Made by a program: the position numbers and the translations under genes. From DATKPE01 sp035524335 (GTDB lineage: Bacteria > Bacteroidota > Ignavibacteria > UBA10030 > SZUA-254), in contig DATKPE010000005.1 in assembly GCA_035524335.1 (NCBI GenBank), positions 1-59,998 on the forward strand: 59,998 nt of DNA, given 5' to 3'. Shown in pieces: positions 18,804 to 27,980 of the stretch; position 1 is the first letter of the stretch; every line of letters begins with the position of its first letter. The notes beneath the pieces were generated by a model. The model saw only the letters and a program-made list of their open reading frames with translations. It had not been told where the DNA came from and did not search any database.

Positions 18804-19424
18804 ATGGATTCCAAAATCTACAACCAGCTTGTTCCGATGGTGATCGAAACGACCGGCCGCGGGGAGCGGGCCTACGACATCTATTCCCGCCTCCTGAAGG
18901 AACGCATCGTCTTCGTCGGCACCCCGATCGATGATACGGTCGCCGGCCTCATCATCGCCCAGCTCCTGTTTCTCGAATCGGAGGATCCCGAAAAGGACAT
19001 CCACCTCTACATCAACAGCCCCGGCGGCGCGGTCTATGCCGGCATGGCCATCTACGACACCATGCAATACATCCGGGCCGACGTCTCGACGATCTGCGTC
19101 GGGCTCGCCGCCAGCATCGCCGCCATCCTTCTCGCCGGCGGCGCAAAGGGGAAACGCTCCGCCCTGCCGAACTCCCGCATCATGATCCATCAGCCGTGGG
19201 GCGGCACGCAGGGTACCGCTTCCGATATCAGCATCCAGGCAGAGGAAATCCTCAGGATCAAAAAACGGATCAACGAAATCCTCGCCGCCGATTCCGGCAA
19301 GTCGGTCGACCAGATCGAGAAGGACACCGACCGCGACAACTACATGACCTCCGACCAGGCGCGCCAGTACGGGATCATCGACACGATCCTCGTCAAGAAA
19401 CCGCGCACCGAAGGCAAAAAATAA
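18804..19424 (+). CDS. clpP: ATP-dependent Clp protease proteolytic subunit
   Basis: This 206-residue serine peptidase forms the double-heptamer barrel that degrades proteins fed in by ClpX or ClpA-type unfoldases. The catalytic triad is visible: S104 in GLAASIA, H129 in RIMIHQPWGG and D178 in DRDNYM. The start at MDSKIYNQLVPMV is chosen because it matches the usual ClpP N-terminus. A longer reading frame beginning at 18720 overlaps tig and adds sequence not typical of the family. A short propeptide may be removed. It lies between tig and clpX and ends six bases before clpX, so the subunits are made together. Confidence 0.96.
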   Translation: MDSKIYNQLVPMVIETTGRGERAYDIYSRLLKERIVFVGTPIDDTVAGLIIAQLLFLESEDPEKDIHLYINSPGGAVYAGMAIYDTMQYIRADVSTICVGLAASIAAILLAGGAKGKRSALPNSRIMIHQPWGGTQGTASDISIQAEEILRIKKRINEILAADSGKSVDQIEKDTDRDNYMTSDQARQYGIIDTILVKKPRTEGKK

Positions 19425-19430
19425 ACCCCC

Positions 19431-20690
19431 ATGGCGACCAAGTCGAAAACCGACAACCAGATTCACTGCTCCTTCTGCGGCCGGACCGCGGAACAGGTGC
19501 AGAGCATCATCGCCGGACCCGATGCGTACATCTGCGATATCTGCGTCGCCAGCTCGGTCGAAATCCTCCGCACCAATCTGGCCGCCGTCCCCGGCAAACA
19601 TGCGACGCCCCGCTCCGGCCTGACCCCCCAGGACCTGAAAAAGGCGCTCGACGAATATGTCATCGGCCAGGACCACGCCAAGAAAGTCCTCGCCGTCGCC
19701 GTCTACAACCACTACAAGCGGATCGACGCCTACGACCGGCTTCCTCAGGACGATGTGGAACTCGACAAGAGCAATATCCTCCTCCTCGGACCGACCGGAA
19801 CCGGTAAAACGCTCCTGGCCCAGACGCTGGCAAAAATCCTCTCGGTCCCCTTCGCCATCGCCGACGCCACCACCCTCACCGAGGCCGGGTACGTCGGCGA
19901 CGATGTCGAAACCGTGCTCGTCCACCTTCTCCAGAACGCCGACTACAACATCGAGCGGGCCGAACGGGGCATCATCTATATCGACGAAATCGACAAGATC
20001 GCGCGGAAAAGCGACAGCGCCTCCATCACCCGCGACGTCTCGGGCGAGGGAGTCCAGCAGGCGCTTCTCAAGATCCTCGAGGGCACCATCGCCGGTGTCC
20101 CCCCGAAAGGGGGACGCAAACACCCGGAACAGAGCCTGATCAACATCAATACGAAAAACATCCTCTTCATCTGCGGCGGCGCGTTCGAAGGACTCGACAA
20201 GATCATCCAGCACCGCGTCTCCGCCCATACGATCGGATTCGGCGCGGCCATCCGCTCCAAAAAGGATTTTTCCTCCGATCAGTATCTTCCCCTCGTGGAA
20301 CCGGACGACCTGCTGAAATTCGGCATGATTCCAGAGTTCATCGGACGGATCCCCGTCGTCGCCACGCTCCATTCCCTCAGCGACGAGGCCCTCTTCAGCA
20401 TCCTGACCGAACCGAAGAATGCGCTCGTGCGCCAGTATCAGAAACTCTTCTCCCTCGAAGGGGTGGAGCTGGAGTTCGAACGGGATGCGCTGAAACGGGT
20501 GGTGCAGAAGGCGGTCGAACGCCGCACCGGCGCCCGCGCCCTCCGCTCGATCATGGAGGAGAAAATGCTCGAGATCATGTATCACCTCCCGGGCCGCAGG
20601 AACGTGACGAAGTGCATCATCACACCCGAAACGATCGACGGCCGGAAGGAACCGGTCTACCTTCACAAGGAACGCCGCGCCTCGGCGTAA
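19431..20690 (+). CDS. clpX: ATP-dependent Clp protease ATP-binding subunit ClpX
   Basis: This 419-residue AAA+ unfoldase recognises tagged or unfolded substrates and threads them into ClpP. The N-terminal zinc-binding domain has C13-C16 (CSFC) and C35-C38 (CDIC). The AAA+ module has Walker A GPTGTGKT near residue 120 and Walker B IIYIDEIDK near 180. The arginine-rich C-terminal small domain contains RRTGARALRSI. Length and order match the family. It is the last gene of tig-clpP-clpX, and a GC-rich hairpin lies just beyond the stop, between it and the convergent lptD. Confidence 0.97.
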   Translation: MATKSKTDNQIHCSFCGRTAEQVQSIIAGPDAYICDICVASSVEILRTNLAAVPGKHATPRSGLTPQDLKKALDEYVIGQDHAKKVLAVAVYNHYKRIDAYDRLPQDDVELDKSNILLLGPTGTGKTLLAQTLAKILSVPFAIADATTLTEAGYVGDDVETVLVHLLQNADYNIERAERGIIYIDEIDKIARKSDSASITRDVSGEGVQQALLKILEGTIAGVPPKGGRKHPEQSLININTKNILFICGGAFEGLDKIIQHRVSAHTIGFGAAIRSKKDFSSDQYLPLVEPDDLLKFGMIPEFIGRIPVVATLHSLSDEALFSILTEPKNALVRQYQKLFSLEGVELEFERDALKRVVQKAVERRTGARALRSIMEEKMLEIMYHLPGRRNVTKCIITPETIDGRKEPVYLHKERRASA

Positions 20691-20696
20691 CCGCAG

Positions 20697-20730
20697 GCGC
20701 GGTCCCCGGCAGAGCGGCCGGGGATCGCGC
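20697..20730. terminator. GC-rich hairpin between convergent clpX and lptD
   Basis: GCG-GTCCCCGGC and GGCCGGGGA-CGC form a stem of about 12 pairs around AGAG, placed within the 54 bases separating the two stop codons. There is no clear U-run on either strand, so it may be a bidirectional or Rho-assisted terminator. Confidence 0.45.
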
Positions 20731-20744
20731 CGCATTTCCCCCGC

Positions 20745-23246
20745 TCAGTAAATTCCCCTGTCGCTCCCCGATTTCGTCAGTTTCAGATCCCGCAGAGAAG
20801 GAGCCTTCACCCGGATTTCCAGCTCATAGTGCCGGTAGGCGCCGATCGGCGCCCAGGTGAAGTTGAGAAGCCAGCAGTGGAGATCCCGCGAGATGTCGAT
20901 CTGCGGGGCGATGAATTCCCGCGCCGTCACGTCGTAACTGCTCTGGAGGGAAAACTTCCATGCCTGGGTGAGATTGAATTCCAGGTGCCCGTTCATGTTC
21001 ACCGCCCTCGTCGGAAACGGCGGGACCTTCGTTTCGTTGTAGTTGAAGGCGAACGAGAGATTCCACGGGATGCCGAAATCGGGATCCTCCTGCTGATAGG
21101 GGTTGTACGACATGCCGGGAATCTGGTGACGGGGCTGGACGGTGTCCGGGCCCGAACTGCTTCCCGTGCTCTGGCGCTGGCCGGAAAGGCTTGTGGAGAG
21201 ACTGATGTTGAAGCTCGTCAGCCGCGCGAGCCGCCCCTGATCGGCGAGGAGAAACGTGTTCAGCGTCCGGTAGCTGGTCGGGTCAAGCTTGTAGAGATTG
21301 AAATTGGCCGATCCGTTGAGATCGAGGAAATTGGAGATTTTCGTGTTGTAGCTCGTCTGAATCTCGGAGAACCTGACCGAATCGAGGGAAAAATTGTACG
21401 TCAGGCCGACATGAAAGTTCATCAGCTGGATCTTGTTCCCCTCTTTCGCACTGTCGGTCGCCGTCGTCTTCATCTCGAGGAGGTTCCCGATCCCGAGCGT
21501 GAGAAACATCTGCTTCCCGGTCGGGTCATCCCCCACGATCTGCTTGCTGTAGGTGAGCGAGACGCTCGGCGTGACGGTGTGGCGGAGCGCGGCGACGCCC
21601 AGCATGTCGGGCTGGACAATCCCGTAGAGGCGCGAGCTGAGGGTCACCCCCGACTGGATGGTCCCGGTTCTTCCCGCCGACCGGAGGTTGCTGATCATGA
21701 TACTGCTGTCGACCCGGTTCAGCACCGGGTTGTCGTCGTTGTTGAATGTCCGGGTGTCCGAGTAATTCAGGAACGGGGCAATGGTGACATAGCCGACCTT
21801 GGGGGCGAAATTGAAATCGATGTGCTGTGACACGGACTGATCCCTCTGCCGCGCATAGTCCTGCGCCGTCCCGATCGTATCCCGCCCGCCCGTCACCGTC
21901 CGGACGCTGTCGACGCTCACCTGGGTTCTGTTCACCGTATTCACCGCCTGCAGGCCGTAGTCAAAGCTGATCTTCTCGTACCACGAAAGGTCCTCCTCCG
22001 ACTCATCCTTCTTTCCCCAGCGGAAGGGGTAGGTCGAGCTGTGGTTGAGGGTGAACGACGGAAGGGTGTTGAAGAGATTCCCGTTCTGCAGATCCTGGGT
22101 GCGCGCAACGCTCAGCGAAACGCTGTTGTTCTCATCGAAGGTATGGGAGACCGAGGCGGTCGAGATGATGTTCTGGTTGAGGGCGCTGTTGAAATCGTTC
22201 GTCAGCTGATAGGAATTGTTGCTCGTGAAGGTGAAGTTGACGCTTGCGGAGGTCGCAGGGTCGAAGGTCTGGTCGTGCAGAACCGCAACCCGGTACGATT
22301 CCTGCTCGCTGTAGGTCGGATCGTTCGCCTCCCCCGTGTGAAGTCTCTGATATTCGACCCCAACCGAGCCGCGGAAATTGTCCCGGAGGCTGTAGCGGTA
22401 CGAGCCGTCGGCGGAATAGCCCCCCTTTGAATAGAGGTTCGACGTCAGCCCGAGATCCATGTAATCGCTGATGGCGAAATAGTAGCCGAGGTGCGCCAGG
22501 TATTTGCCCCGGTTGGCGTCCTCCCCGTACGCCGGGGCGATGATCCCGGAGCGGCGGCCGCGCGCGTTCGGAAACACCCCGAATGGCAGGGCCAGGATCG
22601 GCACGTCGGCAATGTAGAGATAGATCGGTTCCGCGATGATCTGATCCCCGGGGATAACCTTCATCCTCGGACTGAAAAAATAGTAGTGGGGCTCGGGCGC
22701 ATCGCAGGTCGTGTACCGGCCGTCCTCGATGAAGAGCTCGTCCTTTTCGACTTTTTTGATCGCCTCCCCGTGGTAATATCCCTGGTCGATGGTCGTGTTC
22801 GCGACCACGATCTTTCCCCGTTTCGAGACGAAGTTGTAGGAGAGCTCGGAACCGTGGTACTCCTCGTTACCGTCCTTCATCACCGGCGCCCCACGCACTT
22901 TCGCCGCGGAGGTATCGGTTGTGTCGCTGACGCCGTTGGCGGTCATGACCGAGCTGGTCCAGTTGATGTTGATCCGTTCCGACCGGAGGCGCATATCCCT
23001 GTAGCTGATCTCGCCGTTCGCGTAGAGCGACATCATCTTCGTCGTCAGATTGTAAATGATGGAGTCCCGGCTTGAATAGTTGACGAGGGTGTCGATGCCA
23101 TTCCCCGACGAGACGGAATCCTTCTTTGCGTGGAGGGAATCCCGCCGGGTGGTATCCGGCACTGCCGCAAGAGTGTCGGGTTTCAGCTGGCGGGCCTCCG
23201 CCGCCGAGCAGATCACCGCCAGAATGAGGACGGCAAGGACTCGCAT
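20745..23246 (-). CDS. lptD: LPS-assembly protein LptD/OstA-like outer-membrane protein
   Basis: From the ATG at 23246 the product is 833 residues with a signal peptide (MRVLAVLILAVICSAAEARQ). An OstA-type periplasmic beta-jellyroll domain (about 60-200, including the IIYNLTTKMM and VVANTTIDQGYYHG regions) is followed by a long C-terminal beta-barrel. The barrel shows GVFPNARGRRSGIIAP, typical of LptD, and many aromatic-rich strands. LptD forms the outer-membrane translocon that places lipopolysaccharide on the cell surface, with LptE plugging the barrel. Its start overlaps the stop of the ROK-kinase gene (TGATG), suggesting coupled translation. Longer upstream reading frame is rejected because it runs antiparallel through the kinase gene. 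LptE is not seen nearby. Confidence 0.88.
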   Translation of the reverse strand: MRVLAVLILAVICSAAEARQLKPDTLAAVPDTTRRDSLHAKKDSVSSGNGIDTLVNYSSRDSIIYNLTTKMMSLYANGEISYRDMRLRSERININWTSSVMTANGVSDTTDTSAAKVRGAPVMKDGNEEYHGSELSYNFVSKRGKIVVANTTIDQGYYHGEAIKKVEKDELFIEDGRYTTCDAPEPHYYFFSPRMKVIPGDQIIAEPIYLYIADVPILALPFGVFPNARGRRSGIIAPAYGEDANRGKYLAHLGYYFAISDYMDLGLTSNLYSKGGYSADGSYRYSLRDNFRGSVGVEYQRLHTGEANDPTYSEQESYRVAVLHDQTFDPATSASVNFTFTSNNSYQLTNDFNSALNQNIISTASVSHTFDENNSVSLSVARTQDLQNGNLFNTLPSFTLNHSSTYPFRWGKKDESEEDLSWYEKISFDYGLQAVNTVNRTQVSVDSVRTVTGGRDTIGTAQDYARQRDQSVSQHIDFNFAPKVGYVTIAPFLNYSDTRTFNNDDNPVLNRVDSSIMISNLRSAGRTGTIQSGVTLSSRLYGIVQPDMLGVAALRHTVTPSVSLTYSKQIVGDDPTGKQMFLTLGIGNLLEMKTTATDSAKEGNKIQLMNFHVGLTYNFSLDSVRFSEIQTSYNTKISNFLDLNGSANFNLYKLDPTSYRTLNTFLLADQGRLARLTSFNISLSTSLSGQRQSTGSSSGPDTVQPRHQIPGMSYNPYQQEDPDFGIPWNLSFAFNYNETKVPPFPTRAVNMNGHLEFNLTQAWKFSLQSSYDVTAREFIAPQIDISRDLHCWLLNFTWAPIGAYRHYELEIRVKAPSLRDLKLTKSGSDRGIY

Positions 23247-24220
23247 CAGCGGAAATAAATGAGACTTGCGGCGCCGATGATGCCCGCCCCGTTGCCCAGT
23301 TTCGCACGGAGAACCCGGATCCCCGCCCGGTGCGGCGTCAGAACCCGCGACCGCACGGTTTCCCGGATCGCCTCGAAGACGAAATCCGGGACCGCCGAGA
23401 TTCCCCCGCCGATGATCACCGTCCGGATCTCCAGCACGTTCACCACCGATGCCAGCGCACAGCCGAGAAGCGTGCCCGCCTCGGTCAGGATACCGATCGC
23501 GAGCCGGTCTCCCCGGAGAGCTGCATTCGATATCACCGCCGGTTCGATCTTCGCGAGATTGCCTTTGACAAGCTGGCCGATCGCCGACCGCTCGCCCCGT
23601 TTGGCCGCCTCCGCCACCGCCCGCCGGGTGCGGTCGGAGAGATACCGCTGACCGATGTAGGACTCGATGCATCCCCGGCTTCCGCAGTTGCACGGAGGAC
23701 CGTTATGGTCGACTGCCACGTGGCCGATTTCACCCGCGCCGCCGTACGGTCCCCGGTAAATCTTCCTGTCGATGATGACACCCCCGCCGACCCCGGTCCC
23801 CCAGATGACGAAGAGAAAATCGTTGTACCGCTTTCCGCTCCCGAAATGCGCCTCGGCGATCGCGGCGCAGTTGGCGTCGTTTTCGATCGCGACCGGCAGG
23901 CGGAATGTCTTCCGGACCGCATCGGCGACCCGGACCCGCTTCCAGTCTGCAAAATTCGGCGGGTAGAGCACCGCCCCGTCCGATGAGGCTACCACCCCCG
24001 GTGAACCGATGCCGATCCCCCGGCATCCCGCCCTTCCGTGCCGCTCGAACAGCTGGCGGATGGAGAGAACAATCTGCCGGATGACCGCCCGCGGACCGCT
24101 GAGAGCCATCGCGTCGACGACGACCTGGTCGAGGATCCGGCCCTCTTCGTCGACAATCCCGCTTTTTATGGTTGTGGCGCCGAGATCAACCCCTATGACG
24201 TACGCTGAAGATGAAGTCAT
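23246..24220 (-). CDS. ROK family sugar kinase (glucokinase-like)
   Basis: This 324-residue protein has the N-terminal phosphate-binding motif GVDLGATTIKSGIVD. It also has the catalytic aspartate in ENDANCAA, the GTGVGGG motif and the ROK zinc motif CNCGSRGCIE (about residues 176-185). ROK kinases phosphorylate glucose, mannose, N-acetylglucosamine or N-acetylmannosamine. The absence of an N-terminal helix-turn-helix marks it as an enzyme, not a repressor. The ExGH-type segment GEIGHVAVD is present, as in glucokinases. Its start overlaps rarA by ATGA, and its stop overlaps lptD's start. The substrate cannot be fixed from sequence alone; an amino-sugar for envelope synthesis would fit the neighbours equally well. 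Confidence 0.88.
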   Translation of the reverse strand: MTSSSAYVIGVDLGATTIKSGIVDEEGRILDQVVVDAMALSGPRAVIRQIVLSIRQLFERHGRAGCRGIGIGSPGVVASSDGAVLYPPNFADWKRVRVADAVRKTFRLPVAIENDANCAAIAEAHFGSGKRYNDFLFVIWGTGVGGGVIIDRKIYRGPYGGAGEIGHVAVDHNGPPCNCGSRGCIESYIGQRYLSDRTRRAVAEAAKRGERSAIGQLVKGNLAKIEPAVISNAALRGDRLAIGILTEAGTLLGCALASVVNVLEIRTVIIGGGISAVPDFVFEAIRETVRSRVLTPHRAGIRVLRAKLGNGAGIIGAASLIYFR

Positions 24221-25551
24221 CGCTGTTTTGATTTCCAGAGTTTGTTGAGCCGTTCCCTGATTGATTTTTCCGCCCCCTCCGTGGTCGGGCGGTAATAGAT
24301 TGTCCCCTCCATTTCCTCCGGGAGGTAGTTCTGTTCCACAAAATGACCGTCGTAGTCGTGGCTGTACTTGTATTCCCTGCCGTATCCGAGATCCTTCATC
24401 AGGCCGGTCGGCGCGTTGCGAAGATGCACCGGGACCGGATCCCGTTTGCCGGCGCGAACATCGCCCAGCGCTTCTTCCACGGCGCGGTAGGATGCGTTGC
24501 TTTTCGGCGCGGACGCGAGGTAAACCGCCGTCTGCGACAGAACGATCCGCGCTTCCGGCATCCCGATGTAGTCCACCGCGGTGAAACAGGCGACCGACAT
24601 CGGAAGCGCGGCGGGATCCGCGTTACCGATATCCTCCGATGACAGAACGATCATCCGCCTCGCGATGAACTTCGGATCCTCCCCCCCTTCAAGCATGCGC
24701 GCCATCCAGTAGACCGCCGCATCGGGATCGCTCCCCCGGATGCTTTTGATGAACGCAGAAATGATGTTGTAGTGCTCTTCACCCGCCCTGTCGTACCGGA
24801 CCGCATTGCGCTGGAAGGAGGCGGTCAGGATATCGGCGGTCACGGCAGACTCTCCTTTTCCGGGCGGTATCAGCGAGAGGGCGGTTTCCAGCCCGTTCAG
24901 GAGAAGACGGGCATCGCCCCCGCTCAGGCGGATGAGGAGATCCCGTTCGCTCTCGCCCAGAACAGCTTTCCTGCCGGCGACCATCGGATCCCGCTCCAAA
25001 GCCCGGGAAATCAGCTCCCGCAAATCGCCTGTTCCAAGCGGTTCCAGGACGTACACAAAGCATCGCGAAAGGAGCGGGCTGATGACTTCAAAGGAAGGAT
25101 TCTCCGTCGTGGCGCCGATGAGCACGATATCGCCCTCCTCCACCGCATGGAGAAGTGCGTCCTGCTGGGCCTTGTTGAAGCGGTGAATCTCGTCGATGAA
25201 AAGGATGGTCTTCTTGGCGAGCTTCTTCCGGTTGACCGCCGCCCGGTCGAGCACCTTGCGGACTTCCTGGACGCCGGAGGCGACCGCATTCAGCTGGAAA
25301 TACTCGGCTTTCGAGTGGTGTGCGATGACGCGGGCGATCGTGGTTTTACCACAGCCGGGGGGGCCCCAGAAGATCATCGACGGGACTTCGTCGCGCTCGA
25401 TGAAGACGCGGAGCGGTTTCCCGGGACCGAGGAGATGCTGTTGCCCGACGATATCCTCAATGCGGAGTGGTCGAAGGCGTTCGGCAAGGGGTGCCTGGGG
25501 AGTACGTCCGGATCGGCTGTCGGGTCGCGCGGTATCCTCAAACAGGTCCAT
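24217..25551 (-). CDS. rarA: Replication-associated recombination protein A (RarA/MgsA)
   Basis: This AAA+ ATPase of about 444 residues is a clamp-loader relative that acts at stalled replication forks. Visible features are ERLRPLRIEDIVGQQHLLG, Walker A GPPGCGKTT, Walker B ILFIDEIHRFNKAQQDALL, sensor region GATTENPSFEV, and the C-terminal MgsA domain with YDRAGEEHYNIISAFIKSIRGSDPDAA. The start at MDLFED (25551) matches other family members. A GTG five codons upstream is possible, but its Shine-Dalgarno spacing is too short. It sits between the ftsB-like gene and the ROK kinase, and its stop overlaps the kinase start by four bases. Confidence 0.95.
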   Translation of the reverse strand: MDLFEDTARPDSRSGRTPQAPLAERLRPLRIEDIVGQQHLLGPGKPLRVFIERDEVPSMIFWGPPGCGKTTIARVIAHHSKAEYFQLNAVASGVQEVRKVLDRAAVNRKKLAKKTILFIDEIHRFNKAQQDALLHAVEEGDIVLIGATTENPSFEVISPLLSRCFVYVLEPLGTGDLRELISRALERDPMVAGRKAVLGESERDLLIRLSGGDARLLLNGLETALSLIPPGKGESAVTADILTASFQRNAVRYDRAGEEHYNIISAFIKSIRGSDPDAAVYWMARMLEGGEDPKFIARRMIVLSSEDIGNADPAALPMSVACFTAVDYIGMPEARIVLSQTAVYLASAPKSNASYRAVEEALGDVRAGKRDPVPVHLRNAPTGLMKDLGYGREYKYSHDYDGHFVEQNYLPEEMEGTIYYRPTTEGAEKSIRERLNKLWKSKQR

Positions 25552-25601
25552 ACGCAGTCGGGTCACCTGCCTTCGGGATCGACGGCAGTGAGCGGCTTTT
25601 C

Positions 25602-25946
25602 CTATTTGGATTTTTTCACTTTGTAGACGGTTTCCCCGTCCCGGATCATGCCGTGCTTTTCACGCGCAACCTTCTCGATGGCGTGCTGATCGGCGTCCAG
25701 CGCTTTCGACTGTGCGGCGAGGCGATCGTGTTCCAGTTCAGCCATTCTGACTTTTTCCGTCATGTCGCGTTTTTCATCCTCCAGATTCATCCGTTTCAGC
25801 ACGCCGCGGTTGCTGAAGAGGATGAAAAAGCAGACCGGAAGCGAGAACAGCAGACCGAGCATCAGGGTCCTGTTCCTCATCGCACGCGACAGCACCGCTT
25901 TCAGCGAGAATGATCTCTTCTGCTTCCGGTAATATTGGCTGTCCAT
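25602..25946 (-). CDS. FtsB/DivIC-like septum formation protein
   Basis: This 114-residue protein has the FtsB/DivIC form: a basic cytoplasmic N-terminus, one transmembrane segment (about 29-47, LMLGLLFSLPVCFFILFS), a coiled coil (about 50-90) and the conserved C-terminal EKVAREKHGMIRDGETVYKV. Proteins of this family bridge FtsL and FtsQ in the divisome and help activate septal peptidoglycan synthesis. The size is usual. It is the first gene of the run ftsB-rarA-ROK-lptD and has a predicted promoter directly in front. I cannot separate FtsB from DivIC naming. Confidence 0.85.
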   Translation of the reverse strand: MDSQYYRKQKRSFSLKAVLSRAMRNRTLMLGLLFSLPVCFFILFSNRGVLKRMNLEDEKRDMTEKVRMAELEHDRLAAQSKALDADQHAIEKVAREKHGMIRDGETVYKVKKSK

Positions 25947-25953
25947 ATCGTAA

Positions 25954-25981
25954 AATGTACGATTATTTAGGCCAATTGCAA
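25954..25981 (-). promoter_or_regulatory. Predicted promoter of the ftsB-rarA-ROK-lptD run
   Basis: TACATT (25954-25959) is preceded on the minus strand by TTGCAA at 16 bases or TTTGCA at 17. Transcription would begin almost at the ATG (25946), so the mRNA may be leaderless or nearly so. Confidence 0.35.
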
Positions 25982-26028
25982 AATGAAAATACCGCGCGGG
26001 AACGCAAATGGAAGGGTTTTGGAGAAAG

Positions 26029-26083
26029 GAATGCTGGCGGGAGGGTCACCCCCGGCTCTGAATGCTGGCCGGAGGCCCGCCAG
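26029..26083 (-). terminator. Inverted and direct repeats downstream of ddl
   Basis: On the minus strand CTGGCGGG and CCCGCCAG form eight-base arms around a GC-rich loop with its own small hairpin, followed by CATTCCTTTCTCC. The word GAATGCTGGC also occurs twice as a direct repeat 31 bases apart. A weak terminator after ddl is the simplest reading. Confidence 0.3.
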
Positions 26084-26095
26084 ACGCCGTCCCCC

Positions 26096-27217
<1,122 letters not shown>

Positions 27218-27223
27218 TCGAAA

Positions 27224-27973
27224 TTACTTCTCCGGATTCAACATGTCTCTCACGGCGGAACGGAGGAGATCGTCCTGGGCGCCGCTCTCCGCCTGCGGGC
27301 CGCACTCCTCGCGCACGGTGCAGGTCCCGGTTCCGGGCGTTTTGCCGTAGACCGATTCGCTGATCGCCCGGAGCTTTTCCACATCCCCCCGTCCCAGCCG
27401 GATCTCGCCCCCGAGCAGGCGGGCGATGAAGGTGATCTGAGCGGTATGTTCGACTTTTTCCATCTTGAAACATGCGTCCCAGAGATCCCGTCCGCAGGTG
27501 ACGACGCCATGGTTTGCGAGCAGGACCGCATCGCTCTCCGCAATGAACGGTTCCAGCGAATTCGCGACCTCGGGGGTTGACGGCGTCGCATATTCCGCCA
27601 GCGGAATTGCCCCGAGGCCTATGATGACCTCGGGGAATGTGCATCCGGTCAGCGGCTCGCGCGCCGCGGCGAATCCGGTGGCATAGGGCGGATGCGCGTG
27701 CACGATCGCCCTGACATCGGGTCGCCGGGCGTAGATAAAACTGTGCATGCCGATTTCGGTGGACGGGCGAAGACCCGGCCTGAGAGGATTCCCCTCCATG
27801 TCGACCTCCACGATATCCTCCTCCGTCACGAGCCCCTTGTTGACGGCGGTTCGGGTCGTCAGAAACGTCCCGTTCTCCGTCCGGACGCTCACGTTGCCGT
27901 CGGTTGCCGCAACATAGCCGCGCGCATCAATCCGATGGCAAACATCCACAAGTATGGCAACGAGCGTTTTCAT
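27224..27973 (-). CDS. Class II aldolase (fuculose-phosphate aldolase-like) with tail helix
   Basis: This 249-residue zinc aldolase cleaves or handles a sugar phosphate, with fuculose-1-phosphate or rhamnulose-1-phosphate as family precedents. The catalytic region STEIGMH (glutamate), the zinc ligands in VHAHPPYATG and the third ligand region in LLANHGVVTCG are clear. The start at MKTLVAILVDVCHRIDARGY is the family N-terminus; upstream frame overlaps the preceding gene. After the domain, about 35 extra residues contain a Gly/Thr/Cys linker and a final amphipathic helix (DDLLRSAVRDMLN). That is the form of peptides that direct enzymes into bacterial microcompartments, although no shell gene is in view. 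It lies seven bases after the MTHFR fusion gene and six before ddl. The sugar substrate is not known. Confidence 0.85.
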   Translation of the reverse strand: MKTLVAILVDVCHRIDARGYVAATDGNVSVRTENGTFLTTRTAVNKGLVTEEDIVEVDMEGNPLRPGLRPSTEIGMHSFIYARRPDVRAIVHAHPPYATGFAAAREPLTGCTFPEVIIGLGAIPLAEYATPSTPEVANSLEPFIAESDAVLLANHGVVTCGRDLWDACFKMEKVEHTAQITFIARLLGGEIRLGRGDVEKLRAISESVYGKTPGTGTCTVREECGPQAESGAQDDLLRSAVRDMLNPEK

Positions 27974-27980
27974 CGCCGGT

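Noticed and set aside
17429..18814. 461-codon minus-strand frame opposite trigger factor, and the 653-codon one opposite clpP/clpX
   Set aside because: Both are antisense to genes with unmistakable family motifs and contain no domain of their own.
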